Origin: an uncultured Ruminococcus sp.
GTDB lineage: Bacteria; Bacillota; Clostridia; Oscillospirales; Acutalibacteraceae
NCBI GenBank assembly: GCA_934476515.1
Contig: CAKSNZ010000001.1
Coordinates: 124,001-188,000, forward strand
Length of the DNA: 64,000 nucleotides
Reading direction: 5' to 3'
The translations under genes and the position numbers were made by a program. A model generated the notes under the pieces. That model saw only the letters and a program-made list of their open reading frames with translations. It was not told the DNA's origin and did no database searches. Below are positions 8,519-17,088 of the stretch, piece by piece (within the stretch, counting starts at the first letter, position 1; each line of letters opens with the position of its first letter).

Positions 8519-9499
8519 TTACTTATCTTCGCCGATTGCCTTGTAATCTGATGGAATATCAAGACCCAAAGCCTTACAAATTTCAACATTGTATTCCTTT
8601 GTAAACTTAGGAGCTGACTTAACTTTCATCTTAGAAATGTCTTTGCCATTAACAAGAACATCATAAGCCATTTCGCCTGTTGCATAACCAAGGTCATAGT
8701 AACTGATTGAAAGTGTTGCAACACCACAACCTGAGCAAATACCTTCTTCACCGGCAATGATTGGTGTCTTTTCCTTTAGAGCAACATTGTTAACTGTCTT
8801 AGCACAGTTAGCAGCTGTGTTATCTGTTGGAACATAAAGAACATCACTTTCACCACAAGCTGTCTTTGTAACAGAAGCTACGTCATTAGAGTCAGCAAAA
8901 GTAAATTCCTTAACTGTCTTGCCAAGTTTCTTTAGGTAGTCTGTAATTGTTGTTGCCTGATACTTTGAGTTAGGTTCACCTGAACAATATAGAATACCAA
9001 CCTTCTTAGAGTTTGGATATAGTTCATTAATCATATCAGCCTGTTCGTCAAGTGGAGCAAGGTCTGTTGTACCTGATACATTAGCACCTGTTGTGCCTGT
9101 CCAGTTGTCAATACCAAGAGCTGAACCGTAATCTGTAATTGAAGTACCTAGGATAGGAATAGTCTTTGTTGCAGAAACTGCAGCCTGTAAAGCAGCAGTA
9201 CCGTTTGATAGAATCAAATCAACATTGTCAGAAGCAAACTGATTACAGATTGTAGCACAAGTAGCTGAGTCACCTGCAGCGTTCTGTTCTGTGAAAGATA
9301 CCTTGTCACCAAGTTTTTCTGTTAAATAATCCTTAAATCCCTTTGTTGCAGCATCAAGAGCAGGATGCTGAATAAGCTGACAGATACCGATTTTGTAACT
9401 TTTGTTTGCGTCACTACCTGAACTGTTTGAGCTACTGCCACAAGCAGTTGCACATAGAGCCATAGCAACAACACAAAGCATTGCTAATATTTTTTTCAT
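8519..9499 (-). CDS. ABC substrate-binding lipoprotein (TrpX-like)
   Basis: A 326-residue exported binding protein of the ABC_sub_bind (DUF534) family. It has a signal sequence (MKKILAMLCVVAMALCATAC) ending in a weak lipobox cysteine, then a serine/asparagine linker, then two periplasmic-binding lobes starting KIGICQLIQHPALDAATKGF. The later VGILYCSGEPNSKYQ segment is typical of the family. The ATG at 9499 follows GGGAGG; the frame is open 25 codons farther upstream, but that stretch covers the promoter. It feeds the permease and ATPase downstream; the exact ligand is unknown (tryptophan in the best-studied relatives). Confidence 0.87.
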   Translation of the reverse strand: MKKILAMLCVVAMALCATACGSSSNSSGSDANKSYKIGICQLIQHPALDAATKGFKDYLTEKLGDKVSFTEQNAAGDSATCATICNQFASDNVDLILSNGTAALQAAVSATKTIPILGTSITDYGSALGIDNWTGTTGANVSGTTDLAPLDEQADMINELYPNSKKVGILYCSGEPNSKYQATTITDYLKKLGKTVKEFTFADSNDVASVTKTACGESDVLYVPTDNTAANCAKTVNNVALKEKTPIIAGEEGICSGCGVATLSISYYDLGYATGEMAYDVLVNGKDISKMKVKSAPKFTKEYNVEICKALGLDIPSDYKAIGEDK

Positions 9500-9545
9500 T
9501 GTTTTTTCCTCCCAAATAGAGTTCCTCTCTATTTTTAATAACTCA

Positions 9546-9574
9546 ATTCTATCACAGTAAAATTTGGTTGTCAA
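9546..9574 (-). promoter_or_regulatory. Promoter of the TrpX-like importer operon
   Basis: Minus-strand TTGACA (9569-9574), 17 bases, TAGAAT (9546-9551). A TTTGTGCA sequence (9620-9627 in plus coordinates, as TGCACAAA) lies about 45 bases farther upstream. Confidence 0.75.
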
Positions 9575-9747
9575 TAACGCTTTAAAGTGTTAAAGAATTA
9601 GCAAAAAATTTTAGTTAACTGCACAAATAAGCCTTCTTAAATTCGTTTAAAATGATAGTGATATTCTTTATATTTAGTTATTTTCACCATATACAATACT
9701 TCTAATTTGACATAACGGCAGTCCTAAAATTAGCTATAAATCTAATA

Positions 9748-9775
9748 TTGAAAATTTCTATATTTATGATATAAT
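9748..9775 (+). promoter_or_regulatory. Promoter of glnS
   Basis: TTGAAA (9748-9753), 16 bases, TATAAT (9770-9775), 44 bases upstream of the ATG. I see no T-box leader in the region ahead of it. Confidence 0.75.
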
Positions 9776-9819
9776 AATTTTATCTATTATTTAAGAAAAA
9801 TTTTTAAGCGAGGAACACT

Positions 9820-11514
9820 ATGGCTGAGGAACTAAAGAACAATAATAATGAAGAAGTAATGTCAAGTAACTTCATCCATACTTTTATTGATGAAGATATT
9901 GCCGAAGGTGGTCAGTATGAAGGTAAAACAGTACACACTCGTTTTCCTCCTGAACCAAACGGCTACCTACACATTGGTCATGCAAAGGCTATTTGCATTG
10001 ACTTTGGCACAGCAGAAAAGTACAACGGACTTTGTAACCTTAGAATGGACGACACAAACCCTACTAAAGAAGATGTAGAATATGTTGACGCTATTAAGGA
10101 AGATATTAAGTGGCTTGGTTTTGATTGGGGTGACAGATTCTACTTTGCATCTGAATACTTCCCACAAATGTATGACTATGCAGTTGAACTTATCAAGAAA
10201 GGTTTAGCTTATGTTTGCGAACTAAATGCAGAACAGATGAAGGAATATAGAGGCGACCTAAAAACTCCGGCAAAGAGTCCTTATAGAGACAGACCTATTG
10301 AAGAAAGCCTTGATTTATTTGAAAGAATGAAGAATGGCGAATTTGAAGACGGTAAAATGACTCTTAGAGCAAAGATTGACCTTGCTTCAGGTAACTTTAG
10401 TATGCGTGACCCTGTAATCTACCGTATCAACCATATGGCACATCATAAGACAGGTACTGATTGGTGCATTTATCCTATGTATGACTTTGCACATCCTATT
10501 GAAGATGCTATTGAAGGCATTACACATTCACTATGTACACTTGAATTTGAAAGTCACCGTCCACTATATGATTGGGTTATTGCTAATATTTCAGCACCTG
10601 CTAAGCCTAGACAGATTGAATTTGCTCGTCTTGGCATTAACAACACAGTAATGAGCAAGAGAAAGCTTCGTCAGTTGGTAGAAGAAGGTTATGTTAATGG
10701 TTGGGATGACCCAAGAATGCCTACTCTATGTGGTTTAAGAAGAAGAGGTTATACACCTGAATCTATCCGTTCATTCTGTGAACAGATTGGTGTGTCTAAG
10801 GTTAATTCAACAGTTGAATACGGTTTCCTAGAACATTGTCTAAGAAATGACCTTAACGATAGAGCAAACAGAATTATGGCTGTTATCCACCCTATTAAGC
10901 TGGTTATCACTAACTATCCTGAGGGCAAAACAGAAGAATTCACAGTAGAGAACAACCCTAACCACCCTGAGGACGGTGAAAGAACAATTACATTCTCAAG
11001 AGAATGTTACATTGAAAGCGAAGACTTTATGGAAGAACCTTTCAGAAAGTATCAGCGTCTATATCCGGGTAATGAAGTAAGACTAAAGTCAGCTTACTAT
11101 GTTACTTGTACAGGTTGTGACAAGGATGAAAACGGCAATGTTACTACTGTATATGCTGAATATGACCCAGAATCTCGTGGTGGTGATACTCCTGACGGTA
11201 GAAAGGTTAGAGGTACTATCCATTGGGTAGATGCTAATAACTATGTACCTGCTGAAGTTAGACTATATGACAATCTATTTACTGATCCTGAACCTGACAC
11301 AGGTGACAAGAACTTCCTAGACTATATTAATCCTGAAAGTCTTGTTGTACTAAATAATTGTAAGGTTGAGGCATCTGTTAAGGATAACCCACATACTCAT
11401 TATCAGTTTATGAGACTAGGTTACTTCTGTACTGACAACAAAGACAGTAGCAAAGACCACTTTGTATTTAACAGAAGTGTTAGCCTAAAAGATGGCTTTA
11501 AGAAGAAAAAATAA
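9820..11514 (+). CDS. glnS: Glutaminyl-tRNA synthetase
   Basis: A 564-residue class I aminoacyl-tRNA synthetase charging tRNA-Gln directly. The HIGH motif reads [17 protein letters not shown] (about residues 43-60) and the KMSKS-type loop reads NTVMSKRKL (about 280). The acceptor-binding insert and the C-terminal beta-barrels are full length compared with the bacterial enzyme (about 550). Conserved DDTNPTKE and [13 protein letters not shown] motifs separate it from glutamyl-tRNA synthetase. Many Firmicutes use the GatCAB route instead, so direct GlnRS suggests an old acquisition, as in other clostridia that have it. Monocistronic, with its own promoter and terminator. Confidence 0.96.
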   Translation: MAEELKNNNNEEVMSSNFIHTFIDEDIAEGGQYEGKTVHTRFPPEPNGYLHIGHAKAICIDFGTAEKYNGLCNLRMDDTNPTKEDVEYVDAIKEDIKWLGFDWGDRFYFASEYFPQMYDYAVELIKKGLAYVCELNAEQMKEYRGDLKTPAKSPYRDRPIEESLDLFERMKNGEFEDGKMTLRAKIDLASGNFSMRDPVIYRINHMAHHKTGTDWCIYPMYDFAHPIEDAIEGITHSLCTLEFESHRPLYDWVIANISAPAKPRQIEFARLGINNTVMSKRKLRQLVEEGYVNGWDDPRMPTLCGLRRRGYTPESIRSFCEQIGVSKVNSTVEYGFLEHCLRNDLNDRANRIMAVIHPIKLVITNYPEGKTEEFTVENNPNHPEDGERTITFSRECYIESEDFMEEPFRKYQRLYPGNEVRLKSAYYVTCTGCDKDENGNVTTVYAEYDPESRGGDTPDGRKVRGTIHWVDANNYVPAEVRLYDNLFTDPEPDTGDKNFLDYINPESLVVLNNCKVEASVKDNPHTHYQFMRLGYFCTDNKDSSKDHFVFNRSVSLKDGFKKKK

Positions 11515-11534
11515 TTTTCTTTAATATAACAACA

Positions 11535-11566
11535 AAAGGCATTGGTTATCCAATGCCTTTATTTTT
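11535..11566 (+). terminator. Terminator of glnS
   Basis: Perfect 11-bp stem AAAGGCATTGG / CCAATGCCTTT with a TTAT loop, then ATTTTTA. It ends about 20 bases before the next ATG, so that gene needs read-through or a promoter inside this stretch. Confidence 0.85.
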
Positions 11567-11584
11567 AGATATGAGGTAAAATTT

Positions 11585-12319
11585 ATGAATACTGTTCTTG
11601 TAACCGGTGGTTCAAAGGGTATCGGCAGTGCTATTGCCGAAGAATTTGCTTCCCTTGGTTATGCCGTTGCAATTAACTACAACAAAAGCGAAGAAAAGGC
11701 AAAAGCACTTTCCTTAGAATTAATGAAAAAATACAAAGTACCTGTGGGTGCTTACAAGGCTGATGTTAAAGACAGAAATGAAGTTGCCCATATGGTAGCT
11801 AAAATTAAAGATGAACTTGGAACAATAGTTATACTTGTAAACAATGCCGGTATCAGCACACAAAAGGAATTTTCACAAATTACAAATGATGAATGGAAAG
11901 TAATGTTAAGCACTCACCTTGACGGTGCATTTAACTGCACACAAGAAGTAATGCATGATATGATTTATCGTCAATACGGCAAGATAATCAACATCAGCTC
12001 TATGTGGGGTGTCACCGGTGGTAGCTGTGAAGTCCATTACAGCACTGCAAAGGCAGGTATTATCGGATTTACAAAAGCTTTGGCAAAGGAACTTGCACCT
12101 AGCAACATTAATGTAAATTGCGTTTGTCCCGGTGTTATCAAAACCGATATGCTGAATATTTTTAGTGAGGAAACCTTGGAAGACCTAAAAAATAACACTC
12201 CACTAAAAAGACTTGGTACTCCTAAAGATATTGCAAAAGCAGTAGCCTTCTTTGGTAGTAAAAACTCCGACTACCTAACCGGCAATATTCTAAATGTTAA
12301 TGGTGGGTTTGTGATTTAA
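11585..12319 (+). CDS. SDR-family oxidoreductase, FabG-like (3-oxoacyl-ACP reductase type)
   Basis: A 244-residue short-chain dehydrogenase. Cofactor motif TGGSKGIG (about 7-14), NNAG (about 88-91), catalytic Ser in NISSMWG and Tyr/Lys in YSTAKAG (about 152-156), and a PGVIKTDM loop after the active site. Length and motifs fit FabG, but it stands outside any fatty acid gene cluster here, so the substrate may differ. NADP(H) preference is likely from the Asn-Tyr-Asn-Lys after strand 2, though not certain. GAGGTAAAATTT precedes the ATG. Confidence 0.88.
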   Translation: MNTVLVTGGSKGIGSAIAEEFASLGYAVAINYNKSEEKAKALSLELMKKYKVPVGAYKADVKDRNEVAHMVAKIKDELGTIVILVNNAGISTQKEFSQITNDEWKVMLSTHLDGAFNCTQEVMHDMIYRQYGKIINISSMWGVTGGSCEVHYSTAKAGIIGFTKALAKELAPSNINVNCVCPGVIKTDMLNIFSEETLEDLKNNTPLKRLGTPKDIAKAVAFFGSKNSDYLTGNILNVNGGFVI

Positions 12320-12335
12320 TAATTTTATAATGCAC

Positions 12336-12367
12336 AAAAGGGTTTCTAAACGGAAACCCTTTTTTAT
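12336..12367. terminator. Bidirectional terminator between the SDR gene and hydF
   Basis: 11-bp stem AAAAGGGTTTC / GAAACCCTTTT, loop TAAACG, then T-rich sequence on the plus strand and A-rich on the other; the genes converge here. Confidence 0.85.
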
Positions 12368-12394
12368 ATTACTATGTAATTATATTTTACTTTT

Positions 12395-13582
12395 TCACTT
12401 AATAAGCTCTAAAAATTCAGGGAAAATTTCTAGGCTTCTTTCTAGTATTCCTTGCATATAAGCTATTGATGTACCGTAATTTGTGAAAGGTACATTTTGT
12501 TTAATAGCCATATTCATTCTACTTTGGACTTCTCTTTCATTGAGCATACAACCACCACAATGAATAATGAGTTTATACTTTCCTAAATCATTTGGAAATT
12601 CTGTACCACTGCAAAAATCAATTTCTATATTTTTATTTGTGAAATTATTTAACCATTTAGGCAGTTTAACTGTACCTATATCTTCACATTGTCTATGGTG
12701 GGTACAACCCTCTGCAATAAGAATTTTGTCACCGTTATTTAAACTACTTATTGCCTTTGCACCTTTTACTGCTGTAGCTAAAAAACCTTTGTACCTAGCC
12801 ATTAATATTGAAAATGAAGTTAAATAAATATCCTTTGGTGTATCGGCATTTGCCTTTTTAAAAACCTGACTATCAGTAATAACCACCTTTGGTTTTTTGT
12901 TAAGGTTATTAATAGTTTCGGTTATTTTGTTCTCTTTACACACAATTGCAGTACAGTTGCTATCAAGAATATCCCTAATAGTCTGTTGCTGAGGAAGTAT
13001 CAACCTACCCTTTGGTGCTGACTTATCAATCGGCACAACCAATAGAGCAATATCGCCTTCATTTAGTTTGTCACCGATAATCTTTTTATCCTCTACTTTT
13101 ACAAAATGTGCAACCTTTTCCCTTAAATCATTAATACCAATATTTTCTGTGGCACTAACCATAATTTCATTATTAGATGGGTTATCTAATTTTTGCAAAT
13201 CCATTTTGTTATATACAATAATGTACGGAATATTCTTTTCCTTAAAAAGTGAAATCAGCTTTCTGTCAAAATCATTCTTTCCTTTTGTTATATCAACTAC
13301 AAGAATTGCAACATCGGTTTTCCTAAGAATTTGTAGAGTTTTTTCTACTCTTAGTTTCCCTAAATCACTGTTATCATCAAACCCGGGTGTATCTATAATT
13401 TCAACAGGACCTATTGGCAACAGTTCCATTGACTTACTTACCGGATCAGTTGTTGTGCCAAAAACATTTGAGACTACAGAAAGTTTTTGATTTGTAAAGG
13501 CATTTACAACAGAACTTTTTCCGGCATTACAGTTGCCAAAAAATGCAATATGAAGTCTATTTGACTTTGGTGTAGTGTTCAT
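12395..13582 (-). CDS. hydF: [FeFe]-hydrogenase H-cluster maturation GTPase HydF
   Basis: A 395-residue protein acting as the scaffold on which the 2Fe subcluster is built before transfer to apo-hydrogenase. The N-terminal GTPase has GNCNAGKSSVVNAF (P-loop, about 16-29), DTPGF (G3) and NKMD (G4). The C-terminal domain carries the cluster-binding set CTHHRQCED and CGGCMLN. Nine bases separate it from hydG upstream, with which it forms an operon. The third maturase, HydE, and the hydrogenase itself are not in the window, so they must be elsewhere. Confidence 0.96.
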   Translation of the reverse strand: MNTTPKSNRLHIAFFGNCNAGKSSVVNAFTNQKLSVVSNVFGTTTDPVSKSMELLPIGPVEIIDTPGFDDNSDLGKLRVEKTLQILRKTDVAILVVDITKGKNDFDRKLISLFKEKNIPYIIVYNKMDLQKLDNPSNNEIMVSATENIGINDLREKVAHFVKVEDKKIIGDKLNEGDIALLVVPIDKSAPKGRLILPQQQTIRDILDSNCTAIVCKENKITETINNLNKKPKVVITDSQVFKKANADTPKDIYLTSFSILMARYKGFLATAVKGAKAISSLNNGDKILIAEGCTHHRQCEDIGTVKLPKWLNNFTNKNIEIDFCSGTEFPNDLGKYKLIIHCGGCMLNEREVQSRMNMAIKQNVPFTNYGTSIAYMQGILERSLEIFPEFLELIK

Positions 13583-13591
13583 AAATTCTCC

Positions 13592-15013
13592 TTAAAATCT
13601 AAAATCACGAATACCTTGTTCAATCTTTTCCAAATGGTCCTTACAAATTTCCTTTACCTTTTCTTTAGAAATGTTATTTAATTCTGATTTAATCAGTTCT
13701 TCCCCAACTTTTCTGGTTTCTTCACTTGCATAGTCCATTAAATATTCCTTTAAGGTCATTAGTGCATTTGGGTGGCAACAGTTTTGTATTTGCTTAGATT
13801 TACAAAGTGCCATAAACCTATCACCTGTTCTGCCCTCACGATAACAAGCAGTACAGAATGATGGAATGTAACCCATTTTCATTAACCACAATACAACTTC
13901 ATCAAGGGTACGATTATCGGAAACATCAAACTGTTCTGTATCGTGTGGTCTGATTTCTTCCGTATATCCACCTACTGAAGTTCTTGATGCACCTGAAATT
14001 TGTGATACACCCAGTCCGATTACCTTTTCTCTAACCTTTTGACTTTCTCTTGTAGAGATAATCATACCTGTGTATGGTACTGCAATACGGATTAATGCAC
14101 AAATTTTTGCAAAGGTATCATCATCAATGCCATTGTCAAAAACATTAGGGTCAATGTCATCTGCTCTTTTTATTCTAGGTACAGAAATTGTATGAGGTCC
14201 AACACCATGAACTGCCTCTAGATGTTCAGCATGCATTAGTAGTCCTGCAAATTCATACTTGTACATTTCCAAACCAAAAAGCACACCAAGACCTACATCA
14301 TCAATGCCACCCTCCATTGCTCTGTCCATAGCCTCTGTATGATAATCATAATTATGCTTTGGACCTGTTGGGTGCAATTGTTCATAACTTTTCTTGTGGT
14401 AAGTTTCTTGGAACAAAATATATGTACCTATTCCGGCATCTTTAAGTTTTCTATAATTCTCAACAGTAGTTGCAGCAATATTTACATTTACTCTACGGAT
14501 TGCACCATTCTTGTGCTTAATAGAATAAATAGTGTTTATACACTCAAGTATATATTCAATAGGATTGTTCTTAGGGTCTTCACCGGCTTCTATCGCAAGT
14601 CTTTTATGACCCATATCTTGAAGTGCAATAACCTCTTTCTTCACTTCCTCTTGAGTTAACTTTTTTCTGCCTATATGCTTATTTTTCATATGATAAGGAC
14701 AATATACACAACCGTTTACACAATAGTTAGAAAGATACAGTGGTGCAAACATTACAATTCTATTGCCGTAAAAATCTTTCTTTATCTGCTTTGCAAGTGC
14801 ATACATTTCCTTAATTTTTTCTTCATTCTCACAAGCTAAAAGTACAGATGCCTCTCTGTGGTTTAGACCTTTTCTTTCCTTAGCTTTCTCTAATATTTTA
14901 TCAATTAATTCTAAGTTATCCTTATTTTTCTCAGCATAATCAAGGGTATCAAGGATTTCTCCGTCATTAATAAACTCCTCTGCTTTTAAGGATTTTACAT
15001 TATATTCTGCCAT
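13592..15013 (-). CDS. hydG: [FeFe]-hydrogenase H-cluster radical SAM maturase HydG
   Basis: A 473-residue radical SAM tyrosine lyase that makes the CO and cyanide ligands of the H-cluster. The SAM cluster motif CVNGCVYC (CX3CX2C, near residue 100) and a C-terminal cluster region (FCTACYREGRTGDRFMALCK, then NCCHPNAL) are intact, as in active HydG. I start it at the ATG at 15013 behind TAGGAG; a longer frame adds 15 residues but runs through a terminator-like hairpin. It heads the hydG-hydF operon with its own promoter at 15106-15134. Length matches the family. Confidence 0.96.
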   Translation of the reverse strand: MAEYNVKSLKAEEFINDGEILDTLDYAEKNKDNLELIDKILEKAKERKGLNHREASVLLACENEEKIKEMYALAKQIKKDFYGNRIVMFAPLYLSNYCVNGCVYCPYHMKNKHIGRKKLTQEEVKKEVIALQDMGHKRLAIEAGEDPKNNPIEYILECINTIYSIKHKNGAIRRVNVNIAATTVENYRKLKDAGIGTYILFQETYHKKSYEQLHPTGPKHNYDYHTEAMDRAMEGGIDDVGLGVLFGLEMYKYEFAGLLMHAEHLEAVHGVGPHTISVPRIKRADDIDPNVFDNGIDDDTFAKICALIRIAVPYTGMIISTRESQKVREKVIGLGVSQISGASRTSVGGYTEEIRPHDTEQFDVSDNRTLDEVVLWLMKMGYIPSFCTACYREGRTGDRFMALCKSKQIQNCCHPNALMTLKEYLMDYASEETRKVGEELIKSELNNISKEKVKEICKDHLEKIEQGIRDFRF

Positions 15014-15026
15014 ATTTTCTCCTAAC

Positions 15027-15055
15027 AAAAAGGTGCACCCATATTTGGGTACACC
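15027..15055 (-). terminator. Terminator-like hairpin in the hydG leader
   Basis: In the minus sense GGTGTACCC, 6-base loop, GGGTGCACC, then TTTTT, ending only about 13 bases before the hydG ATG. It lies downstream of the hydG promoter, so it could act as an attenuator. Confidence 0.6.
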
Positions 15056-15105
15056 CATTCAACACTACCGAACAGTGCTTTGTGAACTCAATTTATAGTA
15101 TAACA

Positions 15106-15134
15106 ATTATACCATCACTGTTCTAATAATACAA
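15106..15134 (-). promoter_or_regulatory. Promoter of hydG-hydF
   Basis: Minus-strand TTGTAT (15129-15134), 17 bases, TATAAT (15106-15111). GAACAGTG in the spacer recurs inverted as CACTGTTC about 40 bases downstream in the transcribed leader. Confidence 0.65.
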
Positions 15135-15156
15135 GATATTGTGTTTTAAAATACAA

Positions 15157-15675
15157 TTAGCACTTTTCAGGTTCGCCGTATTCTTCACCGAAAGTTTCAG
15201 CAGTTACTTTCTTCATAACCTGTGGGTCTAAAGGTCTATCCTGAAAATCTGTGTCAACTTCAGCAATTTCATTTACAACATCCATACCTTCAATAACCTT
15301 ACCGAAAGCAGCATACTGACCGTCTAGGTGAGGGCTTGTCTTGTGCATAACAAAGAACTGGCTACCTGCTGAATTTGGCATCATTGAACGAGCCATAGAA
15401 AGAACACCTTCTGTGTGCTTTAAATCATTTTTAAAGCCATTGCCAGCGAATTCACCCTTAATGCTATATCCCGGACCACCCATACCTGTGCCTTCAGGAC
15501 AGCCACCCTGAATCATAAAACCATAGATTACTCTGTGGAAGTTTAGGCCATCATAGTAACCACTATTTACTAGGCTTAGGAAGTTCTTTACTGTATTTGG
15601 TGCAATTTCAGGATATAGTTCAGCTTTAAAAACCTTACCGTTTTCCATTTCAAAAGTTACAATTGGATTTTTCAT
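15157..15675 (-). CDS. Cyclophilin-type peptidyl-prolyl cis-trans isomerase
   Basis: A 172-residue single-domain cyclophilin, cytoplasmic (no signal peptide). Active-site motifs are FHRVIYGFMIQGG (catalytic Arg, then Phe/Met/Gln), SMARSMMPNSAGSQFF and the CsA-site segment LDGQYAAFGKV; histidine replaces tryptophan as is common in bacterial forms. It speeds proline isomerisation in protein folding. It has its own promoter upstream and ends just before the hydG promoter, so it is not part of the hydG operon. Confidence 0.93.
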   Translation of the reverse strand: MKNPIVTFEMENGKVFKAELYPEIAPNTVKNFLSLVNSGYYDGLNFHRVIYGFMIQGGCPEGTGMGGPGYSIKGEFAGNGFKNDLKHTEGVLSMARSMMPNSAGSQFFVMHKTSPHLDGQYAAFGKVIEGMDVVNEIAEVDTDFQDRPLDPQVMKKVTAETFGEEYGEPEKC

Positions 15676-15713
15676 TTTTCATTCTCCTTATATAGAAAAT
15701 TATTCTATATGTA

Positions 15714-15742
15714 ATATTAACAATAAAGATGATTTTAGTCAA
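15714..15742 (-). promoter_or_regulatory. Promoter of the cyclophilin gene
   Basis: Minus-strand TTGACT (15737-15742), 17 bases, TAATAT (15714-15719). The leader contains an 8-bp hairpin (ATATAGAA / TTCTATAT) immediately before the AAGGAG site. Confidence 0.65.
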
Positions 15743-15781
15743 GGTTCATTTAACTTTAATCACATTTACACACTATGTTCA

Positions 15782-15900
15782 TTGTGTTTTCACTTTCACA
15801 GGGTAATATAATGACAGTAAAGAAAACAACAACTAAATTTTTAATAGATAATTTTTTCATTTTTCCTTTCTTGTAAAGAGCACCTGAACAGGTGCTTTTT
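15782..15900 (+). ncRNA. Candidate small RNA (or 21-codon ORF) with its own terminator
   Basis: In the 320-base gap between two divergent genes a perfect terminator stands alone on the plus strand: AGCACCTG (15879-15886), AA, CAGGTGCT (15889-15896), then T5. Upstream is TATAAT (15807-15812) with a weak TTGTGT 19 bases before it, predicting an RNA of about 80 bases. The same stretch also holds a 21-codon frame (ATG 15811, stop 15876; MTVKKTTTKFLIDNFFIFPF...), but its start overlaps the -10 box and its ribosome site is poor. Either reading is tentative. Confidence 0.4.
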
Positions 15901-15959
15901 GCTTTTGTGTTTTGTAAATAATTGCTATATATTCACCTACTTATTCTACTATATGAATA

Positions 15960-15988
15960 TTGCATTACATTTTTATTTGGTATATAAT
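15960..15988 (+). promoter_or_regulatory. Promoter of the ComEC-like gene (predicts leaderless mRNA)
   Basis: TTGCAT (15960-15965), 17 bases, TATAAT (15983-15988). The expected start site falls at 15995-15996, i.e. on the ATG itself, and no ribosome-binding site is present. Confidence 0.6.
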
Positions 15989-15995
15989 TATTAAT

Positions 15996-17075
15996 ATGAA
16001 AAATATGATATTGAAAAGTAAGGGGACTATATTATTAGTCCTTTGTTTACTTATTACAACAGTTACTTGTGGTTGTGATGTAAGCGACAATACACAAGTA
16101 AGCTATAGTGGACTTACTGTAAGTTTCATTGATATTGGTCAAGGTGACAGCATATTATTACAATGTAAAGATGAGTCTATGCTGATAGATGCCGGTGAAA
16201 ATGACAAAGGTGATACAGTAGTAAATTACCTAGAAAGTCACAATGCCACCAAGCTAAAATATGCAGTTGGCACTCACCCACATTCTGACCATATTGGTGG
16301 TATGGATACTGTGCTGAAAAATATTCAGACAGATACTTTAATTTGTCCTAAGATTACATACAACACTAAAACTTGGAAAGATGTTGAAACTGAGGCTAAA
16401 AGTCAAAACACCAAGATTGAATATGCTAATGCCGGTGAAAGCTATACTTTAGGTGATGCTACATTTACAATTATCTCACCTAAAAAGAATCACATTTATA
16501 GTGACTGCAACAACTACTCAGTAGTTATCAAAGCTGATTATGGGGAAAATTCTTTCCTTTTTACAGGAGATGCTGAAAAGTTAGTTGAGGATGAGATTCT
16601 GGAAAGTAATTATAACATAAAAGCTGATGTACTAAAGGTAGGACATCATGGCAGTTCAACCAGCAGTAGTGAGAAATTCTTAAACAAGGTTTCTCCAAAA
16701 TATGCAGTAATCAGTTGTGGTGTAAATAATGAATACGGTCATCCACATAAGGAAACTTTAGAAAAGCTAAAGGAAAGAAATATTAAAACTTACAGAACCG
16801 ATTTAGAAGGTACTGTTGTTGCTCAAAGTGATGGTAAAGAAATCAGTTTTTCTACTGAAAAAAATAACAGTAGCAACATAAAAACCGAAACTTATGCCAC
16901 TAAAGGAACTACAATATCTAAAGAAAAATTTATAGGGAATAAAAACAGCAAAAAGTTTCACAAACCTAGTTGTGACTCAGTTTATGCAATGAGTGATAAA
17001 AACAAAGTTTATTTTGATAATCGCAAGGATGCACTGTATGAGGGATACACACCTTGTAAAAGTTGCAATCCTTAA
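15996..17075 (+). CDS. ComEC/Rec2-like metallo-beta-lactamase-fold protein with C-terminal zinc-like motif
   Basis: A 359-residue exported or lipid-anchored hydrolase. A hydrophobic N terminus (about 6-24) ends in TCGCD, a possible lipobox. The lactamase-fold domain follows: FIDIGQGDSILLQ, then GTHPHSDHIGGMD (metal-binding HxHxDH), LFTGDAE, KVGHHGSSTSSS. The C-terminal 50 residues (KFIGNKNSKKFHKPSC ... GYTPCKSCNP) resemble the Ada-type zinc-binding module often fused to such proteins. It lacks the transmembrane channel of true ComEC, so a free extracellular nuclease-like or phosphodiesterase role is more likely than DNA transport. Start choice rests on the promoter, as no ribosome site exists. 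Confidence 0.82.
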   Translation: MKNMILKSKGTILLVLCLLITTVTCGCDVSDNTQVSYSGLTVSFIDIGQGDSILLQCKDESMLIDAGENDKGDTVVNYLESHNATKLKYAVGTHPHSDHIGGMDTVLKNIQTDTLICPKITYNTKTWKDVETEAKSQNTKIEYANAGESYTLGDATFTIISPKKNHIYSDCNNYSVVIKADYGENSFLFTGDAEKLVEDEILESNYNIKADVLKVGHHGSSTSSSEKFLNKVSPKYAVISCGVNNEYGHPHKETLEKLKERNIKTYRTDLEGTVVAQSDGKEISFSTEKNNSSNIKTETYATKGTTISKEKFIGNKNSKKFHKPSCDSVYAMSDKNKVYFDNRKDALYEGYTPCKSCNP

Positions 17076-17088
17076 ATGAGGGGTTTCT

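Noticed and set aside
9575..9819. A possible T-box leader before glnS
   Set aside because: No TGGNACCGCG-type T-box sequence or terminator/antiterminator pair is visible; an ordinary promoter sits 44 bases before the start.
14339..14659. Plus-strand open frame opposite hydG, and similar frames opposite rpe, coaBC and spoIIE
   Set aside because: They lie entirely within strongly conserved genes on the other strand and show no start signals.
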